A stretch of 64,000 bases of DNA from assembly GCF_036323735.1 (NCBI RefSeq), contig NC_086024.1, positions 128,362,053-128,426,052 of the forward strand, read 5' to 3'. The DNA comes from Rattus norvegicus (lineage: Eukaryota > Chordata > Mammalia > Rodentia > Muridae). A program made the translations under genes and the position numbers. How positions within the stretch are numbered: position 1 is the first letter of the stretch; the number at the start of each line of letters is the position of its first letter. Below, piece by piece: positions 10,501 through 23,005 of this stretch. Below the pieces are notes generated by a model that was not told the origin of the DNA, did no database searches, and saw only the letters and a list, made by a program, of their open reading frames with translations.

Positions 10501-10560
10501 GTATGGGTATAACGAACAAATATATACATATACATGTGTATGTATGTCATAAATGTGTAT

Positions 10561-10607
<47 letters not shown>
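10501..10607. repeat. TA/TG-rich tract ending in (GT)n
   Basis: (GT)n occupies 10563-10607. The first 47 bases match the sequence on both sides of the IAP LTR insertion at 9314-9723, without the LTR. Confidence 0.9.
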
Positions 10608-10609
<2 letters not shown>

Positions 10610-10847
10610 ACAGTGGGAGAGAGACTAATATACAGTCTTGACCTCTCTGGCTAGAGGGCATTTTTTTTCTTTCAGGAAAATTCTATGTGCATGCAACCAT
10701 ACAATGGGTAGCACCTGTATATCAGCTTGTGGTCCGTGTCCTTATCTGCTGAGCCATTGAATCTGCCTTCAATCCTACTTCAAAGCCTGCAAAGAGCCCT
10801 GAATGAGAGATCTGAGACACCCAACACTGGAGGATTAATTCCTTCTT

Positions 10848-12793
10848 CTTTTTTTTTTTTTAATTATTAACTTGAGTATTTCTTATATACATTTCGAGTG
10901 TTATTCCCTTTCCCAGTTTCCGGGCAAACATCCCCCTCCCCCCTCCCCTTTCTTATTGGTGTTCCCCTCCCCACCCTCCCCCCATTGTCCCCCTCCCCCC
11001 AACAGTCTAGTTCACTGGGGGTTCAGTCTTAGCAGGACCCAGGGCTTCCCCTTCCACTGGTGCTCTTACTAGGATATGCATTGCTACCTATGAGGTCAGA
11101 GTCCAGGGTCAGTCCATGTATATAGTCTTTAGGTAGTGGCTTAGTCCCTGGAAGCTCTGGTTGCTTAGCATTGTTGTACATATGGGGTCTCGAGCCCCTT
11201 CAAGCTCTTCCAGTTCTTTCTCTGATTCCTTCAACGGGGGACCTATTCTCAGTTCAGTGGTTTGCTGCAGGCATTCGCCTCTGTATTTGCTGTATTCTGA
11301 CTGTGTCTCTCAGGAGCGATCTACATCCGGCTCCTGTCGGCCTGCACTTCTTTGCTTCATCCATCTTGTCTAATTGGATGGCTGTATATGCATGGGCCAC
11401 ATGTGGGGCAGACTCTGAATGGGTGTTCCTTCAGTCTCTGTTTTAATCTTTGCCTCTCTCTTCCCTGCCAAGGGTATTCTTGTTCCCCTTTTAAAGAAGG
11501 AGTGAACCATTCACATTTTGATCATCTGTCTTGAGTTTCATTTGTTCTAGGCATTTAGGGTAATTCAAGCATTTGGGCTAATAGCCACTTATCAGTGAGT
11601 GCATACCATGTATGTCTTTCTGTGTTTGGGTTAGCTCACTCAGGATGATATTTTCCAGTTCCAGCCATTTGCCTACGAATTTCATAAAGTCATTGTTTTT
11701 GATAGCTGAGTAATATTCCATTGTGTAGATGTACCACATTTTCTGTATCCATTCCTCTGTTGAAGGGCATCTGGGTTCTTTCCAGCTTCTGGCTATTATA
11801 AATAAGGCTGCAATGAACATAGTGGAGCACGTGTCTTTTTTATATGTTGGGGCATCTTTTGGGTATATGCCCAAGAGAGGTATAGCTGGATCCTCAGGCA
11901 GTTCAATGTCCAATTTTCTGAGGATCCTCCAGACTGATTTCCAGAATGGTTGTACCAGTTTGCAATCCCACCAACAATGGAGGAGTGTTCCTTTTTCTCC
12001 ACATCCTCGCCAGCATCTGTTGTCCCCTGAGTTTTTGATCTTAGCCATTCTCACTGGTGTGAGGTGAAATCTCAGGGTTGTTTTGATTTGCATTTCCCGT
12101 ATGACTAAAGATGTTGAACATTTCTTTAGGTGTTTCTCAGCCATTCGGGATTCCTCAGCTGTGAATTCTTTGTTTAGCTCTGAGCCCCATTTTTTAATAG
12201 GGTTATTTGTCTCCCTGTGGTCTAACTTCTTGAGTTCTTTGTATATTTTGGATATAAGGCCTCTATCTGTTGTAGGATTGGTAAAGATCTTTTCCCAATC
12301 TGTTGGTTGCCGTTTTGTCCTAACCACAGTGTCCTTTGCCTTACAGAAGCTTTGCAGTTTTATGAGATCCCATTTGTCGATTCTTGATCTTAGAGCATAA
12401 GCCATTGATTGGTGTTTTGTTCAGGAAATTTTTTCCAGTGCCCATGTGTTCCAGATGCTTCCCTAGTTTTTCTTCTATTAGTTTGAGTGTGTCAGGTTTG
12501 ATGTGGAGGTCCTTGATCCACTTGGACTTAATCTTTGTACAGGGTAATAAGCATGGATCGATCTGCATTCTTCTACATGTTGACCTCCAGTTGAACCAGC
12601 ACCATTTGCTGAAAATGCTATCTTTTTTCCATTGGATGGTTTTGGCTCCTTTGTCAAAAATCAAGTGCCCATAGGTGTGTGGGTTCATTTCTGGGTCTTC
12701 AATTCTATTCCATTGGTCTATCTGTCTGTCTCTGTACCAATACCATGCAGTTTTTATCACTATTGCTCTGTAATACTGCTTGAGTTCAGGGAT
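10848..12793 (-). mobile_element. 5'-truncated rat L1 LINE (3' UTR and C-terminal ORF2)
   Basis: The poly(A) end (T-run at 10851) is followed by the L1 3' UTR, then the ORF2 C-terminal part read on the minus strand: frame 12405-11578, ending after a Cys-rich motif (CWRGCGEKGTLLHCWWDC), and an upstream piece 12793-12405 in another frame. A frameshift near 12400 breaks ORF2. A 15-bp target duplication GATTAATTCCTTCTT flanks it (10833-10847 and 12794-12808). Dead copy: no ORF1, no promoter, no N-terminal endonuclease. Confidence 0.97.
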
Positions 12794-12808
12794 GATTAAT
12801 TCCTTCTT

Positions 12809-15800
12809 AGCACTGACCGCCTGCATCTATTGAAAGAAAATTATAAGATAGAAGAACAAGAGGGAAAGTAACACTTGATGGAAAGTTTCACCAATGATCT
12901 ACATGGCTGAATTATTGAAAACTTGACTTTTCTGTTGAACCTAATAAAAGGAATGTGTAAATGTATTGGTTAGAGAGATTGGAAGCCAGAGGGGAAGGAA
13001 AGCTACAACTACTACCTCTACGTGAAGAGACGGAGCCAACTTTATCTTGTCCTGACTCATTCTGTGTTTGCTAACACAGTCCTTGACTCTGTGTACCCTG
13101 ACAGACACCTCTGCCTTGGCAACACATTTGGGATTTCCATTACTCTGACCATGATCCAGTGTATTGAATAATCAATGTTTATACAACCTAAACATAAACT
13201 ATGATAGCTGAAAAAGATCTGAATAAAAAAAAAGTCATGTTGTGTTGGAAATAATCACCTTCTCTCAAAACGAAAGTCGAGACATGACCATGACTCTTAG
13301 CTAACCCCGAGGCGATCATCAATTTTGCCTTAAGAACGTGGTAGCCCCTGAGAGGTTCTGAGGCAGGCTCAGATCAACTTTTGGTTGCTGATCAAAAGTA
13401 AAGAATTCACATGCTTTGAATTGGCTTCATCAGGGTGGCTTTCAATATCTGTCAATATCTGTGGATTGTTTCATATGGAAATGAGGAAACTGGAGACTAT
13501 CCAGGAGGTGAGATTTTAAGTCAAAGAGATACGCACACAGGGAAGGAAAATAGAAAAGGATACTGGGAAAAGTAAAGTACGTTAAGTATTAATAGCAGTT
13601 ATGAATAAGCCACCATCAAGAATAAAATCAGTCCCCACAACAATAAGCAGGATAAGGAAGGGATGGCATAAAGGTATTATGATGGCATGATGATATGAAA
13701 GTTGATGATATTAAAAAAATGGAAAAATTCATTGAGACGTTATCAGCCTGACTGAGGGAGACGGAAAACCTGAATTCAGTGAGTCTGTTGAGGCCCAAGC
13801 CTTCCGTCTCCATGCAGTCTGGCACAGGATGCCCAATGGTGTCTCCCAGCTATGTGCACTAGGGAAATTTAATTCATAATTAAATTGTGCTTGGCAAAGG
13901 AAATTCTGAGCCCCGGGAGATGAACACATGAAATGTACCATACACTTAGGGAAGAACTCTTCTACTTGCTCTATGTGAGCTCTTTTAGAAAACGAGAGAG
14001 AATGTTTCTAGTTCATGCCATGCTGTCAGCATGAGCCTGACACCCATTTCCAGACACCAGCATTTCAGAAAAAGAGAACTATACTAAGATCTCTTACAAG
14101 CACACATGGAGCCGAGCAAATACATGGATGTAGAATTAGCAGGTACAGAATTAGCAGGTAGAACCTGTCGATGTCTAAGAGAGACAGGACTCAGAGAGAA
14201 GGGCCACCCAGAATCTCCAGGCAGACTCTGTGATGTGAGATTCAAGAGACAAGCATTAAGGAGTCTTAGAGGTCAGGAAAAGGTAGGGCAGCTGTAGAGA
14301 GGCGCGTGGCCTAGGGTTAGACCCACTTCTGTCAAGACACATGTAGCTCTGCTCCCCACCTGTCTCTGGTCATCCCAGTTACAGACCTGGCTCAGGTTCT
14401 ACCCCTTTAGGCAGAAACTTTCCCCAGCTGCTGGTCCTCCCACTCTTGAACTCTCTAAGCTGTGTGCATTCTGACTGAGAGGTGGAACCATTCCCACGTG
14501 AATCCACTCATGGCTGAGGCATGATATAAGAATCCTCAGGGCACGTATTTGAATCCTTACTGACTGAGAGTGTTCCCGCCATATGACTAGGTGGATGAAC
14601 CTCTGGTGAGATGTTGGCAGTCTGCCGTACACACCGCTTTGGGTCAGTCTTGGGAGGGGACTTCCTGGTGGAGGGATACTCCTGGGGAGCAGTTCTGGGG
14701 CAGACAGTCCTGGGGACTGCTCTTCTCATACATTAAACCTGGTCTAGACTTTGCCTGGACCTCATCTGCCTTGAGACTCTCTGGTAAAACCTAGAACTAG
14801 GGGTTTGGAATACTGAGAGGCCATCCTGTTTATAGCTTGGATGTCACATTGTGACTGGTTTCTATTTGTGCCCTGGCGACCACGTGGGCTTCTCTGTGCT
14901 TCAGCCTTTGATGTTTCTATGTGACCCAAGGGATCAGGTCCTTCTGCCATTCAGGTTTCTCGAATCTCTGGAGCTGGAGGTCAGGAACCCACATACCTAA
15001 GGTGTGACCAGAAGAGCGCCGGAATGTCTGCTTCTGTCACCCGTGTCCCCCAGCCCCTCTCATGCTGCAGGGTATGGAGAGCTGGTAGGAAGCTAACCCT
15101 AGGCAGCTCGTTCCTCCTCGAATATGGTACTGTTGTCTCATGGGCCAGGGATGACTGTTCAGATGGCGAGTCTCTGCTCTTTTTGGTTCGGAAGGAGATA
15201 CCTGAATGAACCCCTGAGAAGCACTGGTCCTTCCTTGTCTGTGAAGTCCTAATGTCTGCCTATGGGCCTGGTAAGTTTAGACTATTTTTAGGGCCAACCC
15301 TTCAATTGTAGCATAGGTGCCTCAGATGGTGTCAGCTCCCTGGTCCAGCTCCTACAAACCCCATTCCCTGTCACTGGCCCTCTCCCTCAGTGTCTTCCAA
15401 GGTTCTCTCCATCTCAAGTCTAAGCCAGCCCAGAAGGAAGGAGCCTCCTACATGGCCCACTTGAGTTATGACCACACCTTTCAGTTGAAGGTCCCTGATC
15501 CTACAGAACATCTTGCTCCCTTCTCACAATGTGCTGTGTGTGGCGAGAGCAGCCGGAACAACCCTCCCCATGTTGGGAGCACAGTGTCCTCCACCTCACG
15601 CAAGCTGCCTCAGTTTTTCTGCTTCCAGAGTGGGACATAACAGCCGGCCTGTGACTGTGCCTTCCTGTGTAGGCTCCAGCTTCCCTGTCCTGGACCATCT
15701 AGGTCCATCTCCTTTATCTGATTTTGTCCTTACAGCCCACAGCTGTGGACTCCTGAGCGCTGGGCCATGGCTAAGGATTCTCGGGGCTCCACTGTTTCCA

Positions 15801-16515
15801 CACCACCTTGATCACCAGGAGGTCGGTTTGCTGCTGTTCTTGGGCATCAGCTGCTCACTAGAGCTCCCAAGGCTGGCTGGAAAAAGGAGCTCATTGAGTA
15901 CTGCCCCCTCCCCTGCTCCCTTGGCCTCCAGCCTCACCTGGGGACCTGCCCCAGGGTTCTTGCAGGCTCTTCCCTGCTCAGTCTCCCAGGGACTCTAAGC
16001 TGCCCTCTCCTGAGGTGTTCCACCATTTCTAGCTTCCACCTGCTGCACAGCTCCATCTGTAGCCTCTGCTCAAGCAGGTGAGGTATCTTACCATGGGCAG
16101 CTGGCTGGAGCCTGGCTCCAGGCTAACCAGTTCTTTCCAGACTGGGGATCCGCCAAGAGTCTCAGGGAAGACCTGAATCCAGACAGCCTTGGCTGAGGCT
16201 GGGACCTGGGATTCAGCATGGCCAGTGGTAGGAGGTAGGCAGGCAAGCAGGCCTCTGAGGAGCTAGGAACACTGCATTTTGGGCTTTCTATCCAAGAATA
16301 GCTAACTCGCCTGGGGCAGGATGGACCACTAACCAACATTTCTTCCCCCTTCTTAGAGTTTCTATCTCCTACATACCATTCCTTCTGCAGCTTCCTTGGT
16401 TTCTGGGTGGCTGTGACCTTGAGTAAACCCCCCTTCCTCCCCAACCCCTTGCTTTCCCTTCCTCCTCCCTCCCTCTTTTGCTCTACCCCATCCCCTCTGT
16501 TCCCTCCTCCCCTCT
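12809..16515. other. Mainly unique intergenic sequence
   Basis: No gene or young repeat recognised. The longest frame, 15513-15998 (161 codons), overlaps a 107-codon frame in another phase and has no domain. A 14-bp tandem duplication (AGAATTAGCAGGTA) occurs at about 14132-14161. Confidence 0.45.
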
Positions 16516-16562
16516 CTCAGCCTCAGTTTCCCCATCTGAAGTGATAGGTACATTATTAGATA
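16516..16562 (+). repeat. MIR SINE fragment
   Basis: CCTCAGTTTCCCCATCTG followed by a MIR-like ATAGGTACATTATTA, the core of mammal-wide MIR. Confidence 0.6.
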
Positions 16563-16877
16563 GATGAGTTTGTTTCTGAGATTGGTTTCAGGAAGCTCAC
16601 TTAGATGCTTAGCTCCTCAGCTGGTCACTACATCCGCTCCACTGCCATTTTCGATTGACTTGTGATTCACAGTGTTGGGGCTGGATTCACCACAGGGATC
16701 ATCTACAGAGCCTTCTTGGACAACCCTGGGCCCCCCTCATCTACTCAAGAGCTCAAGAGTCCACAGGTCTCCCAATTTGATGCTGCTCATTTAAAAAATA
16801 AATACTGGCCTCTAGTTCTGTTAAACTATCCAGCTGCTTACCTCTGCAGAACAGCAGCTGTGGCAACCTTGCATGTC

Positions 16878-17143
16878 CCAGACCCCTTACCCATGAGACC
16901 GACAGGTCTCCCCACCCCTGTACCTTGTAGATGGTCCCCCCTCCCTTCCCAGTAGGACTCATCCCACCCCTCTGTTATCATTTGGGCACTTAGAAGCAAG
17001 GACCTGCCTGAAGCTGTTGAGCCAGTATTTTTATGTTTGACAAGTCCTGTGCCCCTGCCCATGGAGCCAAGAGGCTCTCCCGCCCCTGCATCCTATAGAA
17101 GGTCCCCTGCCCTACCCATCCTGTTAGGGTCCTATCCTGTCCT
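16878..17143. repeat. Diverged direct duplication of about 85-95 bp
   Basis: 16884-16966 and 17050-17143 align over their length (CCCATGAGACC / CCCATGGAGCC, CCGCCCCTGCAT / CCACCCCTGTAC, AAGGTCCCC / ATGGTCCCC, AGGGTCCTATCCTGTCC / AGGACTCATCCCACCCC). Not a known repeat to me. Confidence 0.55.
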
Positions 17144-17639
17144 TCTCAACACAGCACTTCTCTGTGGACTCAAAGCACTCTCTTGAATGGTTTCTACCTC
17201 AAGTCCCCGGGCTGACCCCGAAGGCCTCTGGATCCTTACTGGTAAGTTTGTACTGAAGAGGAGAGGAGTGTGTGTGTTGGGGAGGGGGTGAAGTATCAGA
17301 ATAGAGGTGAAGCTTACTCTCCAGCTCCTACTCAGACCATGGGTCAGCCCTCGTCCTCAAAGCCCAGCCCGTGACCTTTATCCCTAATGTCACAACTCTT
17401 GTGAGCGGGGATGCTCATCGCCAAGCCTGCAACCCTTGAAGGCTTAGGGAGACCCCACATGAATTCTTGTGGAGAGAAACATGCTCCCAAATGCCTGTGT
17501 GCTCAGACCTCTGCTTGATGGCAGGGGTGAAGAGGAAGGAGGGTCAGCCTGTCTGAGGCATTCATGGCTTCCCTAGGTCCCAGCACCATGACCAGATGAA
17601 CAAAGCCTGTCGTGTAGACTGTGAGCCTTGGATTAGAGC
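17144..17639. other. Unique intergenic sequence
   Basis: Nothing recognised. Confidence 0.4.
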
Positions 17640-17830
17640 AGTGATTCTCTATCTGTGGTTCTCAGGCTGTGACTCATCTGGGGACCTAAGGACCCTTTCA
17701 CAGGGGCTGCATATCAGCTATTTACATTATGTGACTCATAACCATAGCAAAATTACTGTTTTAAAGTGGCAAGAAAAATGATTTTATGAATGGGGATTAC
17801 TACAGCTTGAGGAAGTGTAAGATTTATAAC
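17640..17830 (+). mobile_element. URR1-type hAT DNA transposon remnant
   Basis: Starts near CAGTGATTCTC, then GACCCTTTCACAGGGGCTGC and CATATCAGCTATTTACATTA, which are hallmarks of the rodent URR1 non-autonomous hAT element. Confidence 0.8.
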
Positions 17831-17932
17831 TAGTGGATTTAGTGGGGATGGTGTGAGTCTGGAGTTCTCCTTGTCCCTACACTGAGGGCGGGGTCTAGGC
17901 AGAGTAAAGGTAGACTGACCTGTAGGGCTCCC

Positions 17933-17992
17933 CTCCTATTGTGATGGGAAACTGAGGCTCAGGGGCCAAGGTCTTACTCAAGGTCACATCAT
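17933..17992 (-). repeat. MIR SINE fragment
   Basis: GATGGGAAACTGAGGCTCAG and CTCAAGGTCACAT match the reverse of the MIR core. Confidence 0.65.
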
Positions 17993-19990
17993 GGGGTCTT
18001 GTTACCCCTTTCTTTTGTTACCTTTAGCTCTCAGTAAGCTGCCTCCTCTCTACCCATCCCCCCTCCTCTATCCTTCCTGCTCCTGCCATTCTCCTCAGTC
18101 CCCTGCACCCTGCATTCTGTCAGGGGATGCTCTGATGTTTGAGGGGAGGGGCTGCTTTGCCAGACCCAAGCCTTAATTCAATGCACCTCTTCAGTCTAGC
18201 AGCAGGAAGCTATGGTTGGTTGAAGCAGCACTGGGCAGTGGGGCTGACCGGATTGAGGACTGTGAAAACCCCCCCCCCCCCCACTGCTCCTTCCTTGAAG
18301 TCAAAGAGGGTTATATCCAGCCAAGCTTTAGTTTGAGACTGGTGCAGTTAGAGAATGCCCATTCTGACGCCTTCTACCACTTCCGTAGAGAAGCTGCTAC
18401 CCTGAGCCAAGCCCAGGTCACCATCTCCTTGGACTCTCTCCCCCTCCTCCTTAGCACTCCTTCCATATCAGGATCTCCCCCTCTGATTTCCAGTGTCCTG
18501 CCAACCATGGCTGTGCCAGAGGCGTAGTTCTGGAACTTTCCTATCCTAATTTACTCTGAACCCTGCCTGATGTTGTCAAGACTTGGGGGAGACATAACAG
18601 ATAGGCTAACAGCCATCTCTTCCAGGAAGGCCTTCTGTGGTGATCTCCTTGGAGCCCAAATTCTGAGGTATCACAGATTCATCTCCAGGTTCTCTTCCGT
18701 CAGCTGCTATGTCTGCACAGAGTCCTGTTCAGGTATCTACCCTGGCATTCAGGTCTCGATTCCTGGGCCTCTGTGTTTATTTGCCCTGCTGTGTCCTGTG
18801 TGGAGAGAACCTCGACTTTAGCAACTCCCTGTCTTCCTTACAGGCGCCTGCACCCACCTAAGTACTTTTTGTTGGGGGAGACTCTAGGCCAAGACTGATC
18901 AATTTTTGTGAGGGCCAGCATTGGGGATTCAGAGCATGCCTTGGAACATTCAGAGTGTTCCTATCTGGTCCTATGCACCCCATTGTCCCTGCCAGGGGTT
19001 GGCCCTTTCTGAAGACTTCATAGAGTAACCCTGTTTAAGGCTCACAGCCCAAAGAGCCACCTGGAGAAGCAGCAGGTCTGCAGAGCTGGACCACATGTAT
19101 CTACTGAGCAGTTCCCCCTACCCCCGGGTACAAGGAGTACCTAAAAGGGGGCCTTTGGCCTCAGTTGGGTCTCTGGGAGTAAGTAGGTATGGGAGGGACC
19201 GCTTTCCTTCCAGAATGACCACAACAGAGTCTGACCCTTGAAGGATGAAGGCTGCTCCTGAGTCTCCTTTCAGGTAAGAGGACAAGTACTCCCACCAGGT
19301 GTGCCACAGCTCACACCCACAGCTCTGTAACTACCACACCAGGAGCCCTGGTAAGCCTGAACCTCTAAGCCCACCATGAATGTCCTGAGCTGAAGCTGCA
19401 TATCTGCAGTGCTGCTAGGCCTTCTGAGGTAGTATGAGGACCAGGACTGTGCCTGGTGCCAGAAGGTTAGGCCAGCCTTTCCCAGGTGACAAGAAAACCA
19501 GGACCTTCAGGGTTGGGGTAGGGACGAATCAGGTGAGCCCCCAGACCTTGAACAACTTCTAAATTCCCATTATCTTAAAGGTCTGAGCTGGTCCTTAACC
19601 AGCTTGTGTTTAAGAGCGATCCTTAGTTGCCTTGGAACACTTAACTTGTCAATTCCTGGCTTAACAATCAATGCAATGTTGCTGCCTCTTCCCATAGCAG
19701 CAAGAGGCTAAAGTAAGAAAAGCTCGGAGGAAGCACAGAGGCTTGATGGCACAGTTAGGACCAGAGGGAGTGAACAGCAGCATTCACAGAGCTGTGTTTC
19801 TAGCCCCAGGGGCAGCAGTCTGCTGGGGCCCAACTTGAGGTTCCCTGAGGTCCCCTGCAGACCCAAGAGCTAGATCCACCCACCCTAGCCCTCTCACATT
19901 GACCAGCAGACCTTTTAGGTACCTCATAATAATGGAGAAGTTGGCCTTTCATCTCCTTCCCCCCTACATTTAGGTTCTATCAGGTTAGAA
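17993..19990. other. Unique intergenic sequence
   Basis: No gene or repeat recognised, apart from a C-run at about 18271-18282. Frames here (up to 103 codons) lack domains. Confidence 0.4.
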
Positions 19991-20975
19991 AAAACAAAAG
20001 GGGAAAACAAAGGGGACCTTGTCTGTTAGAGTTCAGAGCCCCAGCAGCCACAGCAGCCACAGCACCACAGAGCAGGCCCCTCCCCCTACATCTAGGCCGA
20101 CAATGGAAAAACACCTGAAAAACCGAGAAAGTTTTCAAACTTTGTTAAAATGCTTGTTTTCCCTAACAGGAACACCTAAGACCGTGCTCGTGCTTCAAGC
20201 CAAAATTTTCATGCTTCTTTGTTTAAATGTGTATTTTCTCCCTAGCATTCGTACTTATGTCCAAAAAGTTTTCCATTTGTTTTAAGATTTCTTTGAAGTT
20301 ACAAAAGTCCTCTAATCTACTCCCACAGGTCAAACCAACTGTACTGATAACCATTATTTAATCCTTAACTAACAACCAATTTCCTTTTATAGACAAACTG
20401 TTACTGTCTATCCCAAATGCACAACTAACACAATATTTTCTTCCTCAGCCATCCAGACCAGACTTAAAGGATGCCTTCCAGGCTAAATTCCTCCAACACC
20501 CTTGCTGTTCTAGGATCATAACAGCAGACCATGATGTGCTCCCAAGCAAACCAACACAGGCTTGACCCACGATACCCACCCTATGTAGGCCATCCCCCTG
20601 CTGGGGTGCTGCTCCTCTGTTGTGATTACTCTATAGGTTTATCTACAGTGCTGCTCCCACAGAACCAGCCGAGACTGAACACCATCTCCTCAGACCTGCC
20701 TGAAACAACCTCATCTGACTGAAGACTCCCTGAGATATGCTGAGACCCACAGAGGACAGACTTGAGAGCTTCCAGCTACAGATGAACTCTCTTGCCAAAG
20801 CCAAATGGCTACTGAACTTTGGGAAAGTCACATGATAGTAAGGAAAACCATGTCTAGTTAGACTAACCAAATGTTTAAAACCAATGTTGGGGCTGGGGAT
20901 TTAGCTCAGTGGTAGAGCGCTTACCTAGGAAGCGCGAGGCCCTGGGTTCGGTCCCCAGCTCCGAAAAAAAAGAAC

Positions 20976-21010
<35 letters not shown>

Positions 21011-21234
21011 AATGTTAATACCCTCAAACTGTATAACCCATGGAGTATTTACTTGGTTCAATAATCCTTTGTCTTCCTAATTTCTACCCTCACTCCTCCT
21101 TACTCCTCTGGCTTAGTTGTGCTACCCCTCCAGCCTGTATAGTGTTTTCTTTTGATACCTCCACCCCACCCAAAATTGTCACTACAAATGACAGTCACTC
21201 CGGTGACCCATCTTTTAAAGTAAAAGGAGGGAGA
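19991..21234 (+). mobile_element. Probable endogenous retrovirus internal remnant, non-coding
   Basis: AT-rich sequence without a long frame ends in a polypurine tract (AAAAGGAGGGAGA, about 21222-21234) immediately before a TG-starting LTR. An ID SINE is inserted at 20889-21004. No gag/pol/env similarity was recognised, so it may be a VL30-like or heavily decayed copy. Confidence 0.45.
20889..21004 (+). mobile_element. ID SINE
   Basis: Near-consensus ID body with a ~50-nt A-rich tail, flanked by the 12-bp direct repeat AAAACCAATGTT (20877-20888 and 21005-21016). Looks young. Confidence 0.97.
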
Positions 21235-21545
21235 TGTGGGACAGTGAAAGGCACCCTGGTTCCCCAAAGAGGCTTGAAACCCCAGTGACCCTGAAAGGAA
21301 TGGTAGGCATTTTGCGTGACTCCTAGGAAACCAGGCCCAGTCACAAGCCACAGCCCTCCATAGATTTGTGGCCATCAATCTTAGTCTGACACACCCCTGA
21401 GAAGTTGGGGTACGGTTTTACTCCTCCACTTTTCATCATGACAATAAATGACTTAAAGCCATGGACTGTCTCTTTTCATCAGGATCTGCTGTGAAGGAGC
21501 CGTAGAGAAGCCCTTTACCTACAGAGCCACCGTCTAATCTCCTGA
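21235..21545 (+). mobile_element. Probable 3' LTR of the preceding retroviral remnant
   Basis: Begins TGTGGGACAGTGAAAGG directly after a polypurine tract and has ACAATAAATGAC poly(A) signal near 21442. The 3' boundary is uncertain. Confidence 0.5.
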
Positions 21546-22879
21546 AGAAAGCCTCCCTGTGCTCCCAGCCACCACCACCAAACCAAGGACTATCCCTGAG
21601 GGACCAGCCGGAGTCCCCCTTTTTCCCTTGAGCCCCGGGCTAGATCCAGCCCGCCGGTCCCTATTCTCAGCTCTTTGCTGCACTCCAGTGGCACCTGGAT
21701 GCCCAAGAGCCTGAGAACCCTTTAGGTTGATGTGTATATGCAGATGAGGGCTGGTACAAGTTAGGTCAAGGCCATGACTGGACAGTAAATAAGTAAGGCA
21801 GGGACAAAGTTTTTATAAGGCAAGAGAAGGGAAAGTGGGAGAATCAAGATGGAGACAGAGAAGGACGACCCAGAACCGTGTGGTTCTTAAATGGCCCTAG
21901 GTAGTTATATATATTTCTTAAGGGACGGATTTCTATAGGTCAGTTTATCTTATCTAGGTGGGCGGTTTATATCTTTATTGATTGGTTGTGAGTTTATTGT
22001 GCTGGGTGTATTGTGGATTGAGAATTTAGCACATGAATCTGATTGATAAATTATAGCTTATTGAGTCATAATTTCACCGGATAGTTGGGAGTTTATACCT
22101 TAACTACCAAGGGATGGTTGTGGGGATGTGGGCAGGGTCCGTGGCACGGAGCCATGATAGGCCAGCTCCATGCTGGACTTCTAGAGTCCTGATTTTACTG
22201 GGTAGCTGGAACCAGAGTCCTCTGAGGCTGGTAGAAGGCCACTGGGAGAGACTAACCAGAGATAAATTATGGTTAGCTCCATATGGCCCTCTGGTACCGG
22301 AACTAACTCTAGGGACCAGCGTGGCACCTTGAATGGCTTGTGGACCACCTGGGTCTGAGAGTACTTGGGGCCATCATGTAAGGGTGACATGGTGACATGC
22401 TGGAACTGGCCACTGATGAAATATAGATGCTCTGCAGTGCCAATGTGGAACGGTGCTGGTGCTAGGGAAAGGTGCCGGCACCACCGAGGGATGAAAGGTA
22501 CCAATTTTAATATTCACCACAACAGTACCAGACAGCCTGGCCCCCTAAGCCAGCTCCAGCTGTGTCCTGCTCTCAGACTGTGCTTCCCTAACCCCAGAAT
22601 GGTGTCCTGAGGCTGTCCTACAGCTTGACACTCACCCTGAGATAGCTGGGGTACCAGTGACCTGCCTCCCCGAGCTGCCAAAGCCCTGTGGTGGAGTGGA
22701 CGCGGGACCCCACAATAAACCTACACATGGGAACTTATGTATTTCTCATGATTGCATGGAGGGACTGGGACTGAGGAATCAAGTGCTCGTGGGTGAAGAG
22801 TTTTTGTCCTCTTTACTAGAGTGACATTCCTATGGATGTGTGAAGGTCTCTATTTTCTTTTCTGGATTTGGGTGTTTTG
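21546..22879. other. Unassigned sequence, possibly old retroviral
   Basis: No gene recognised. AT-rich tract at 21900-22100 and an ACAATAAACC motif near 22714 suggest decayed LTR material, but no family was matched. Confidence 0.3.
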
Positions 22880-23005
22880 GTTTTGGCTATTTTGTTGTTT
22901 TTTTGTTTCTAGACAGTCTCTCAACAATGGTAGCTCAGGTTGGCCTTTAACTCAGCCAGCCATCCTGCCTGAGCCTCCCAGGGTTCCAGGATCTCAAGGG
23001 TGTGA
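22880..23005 (-). mobile_element. Diverged B1 SINE
   Basis: TCTAGACAGTCTCTCAACAA then GCTCAGGTTGGCCTTTAACTC and CCTGAGCCTCCCAGGG in B1 order. Confidence 0.65.

Noticed and set aside
12341..12826. 161-codon minus frame
   Set aside because: It is a frameshifted piece of L1 ORF2, not a separate gene.
15513..15998. 161-codon plus frame
   Set aside because: Overlaps another frame, low complexity in Ser/Pro/Leu, and no recognised family or splice context.
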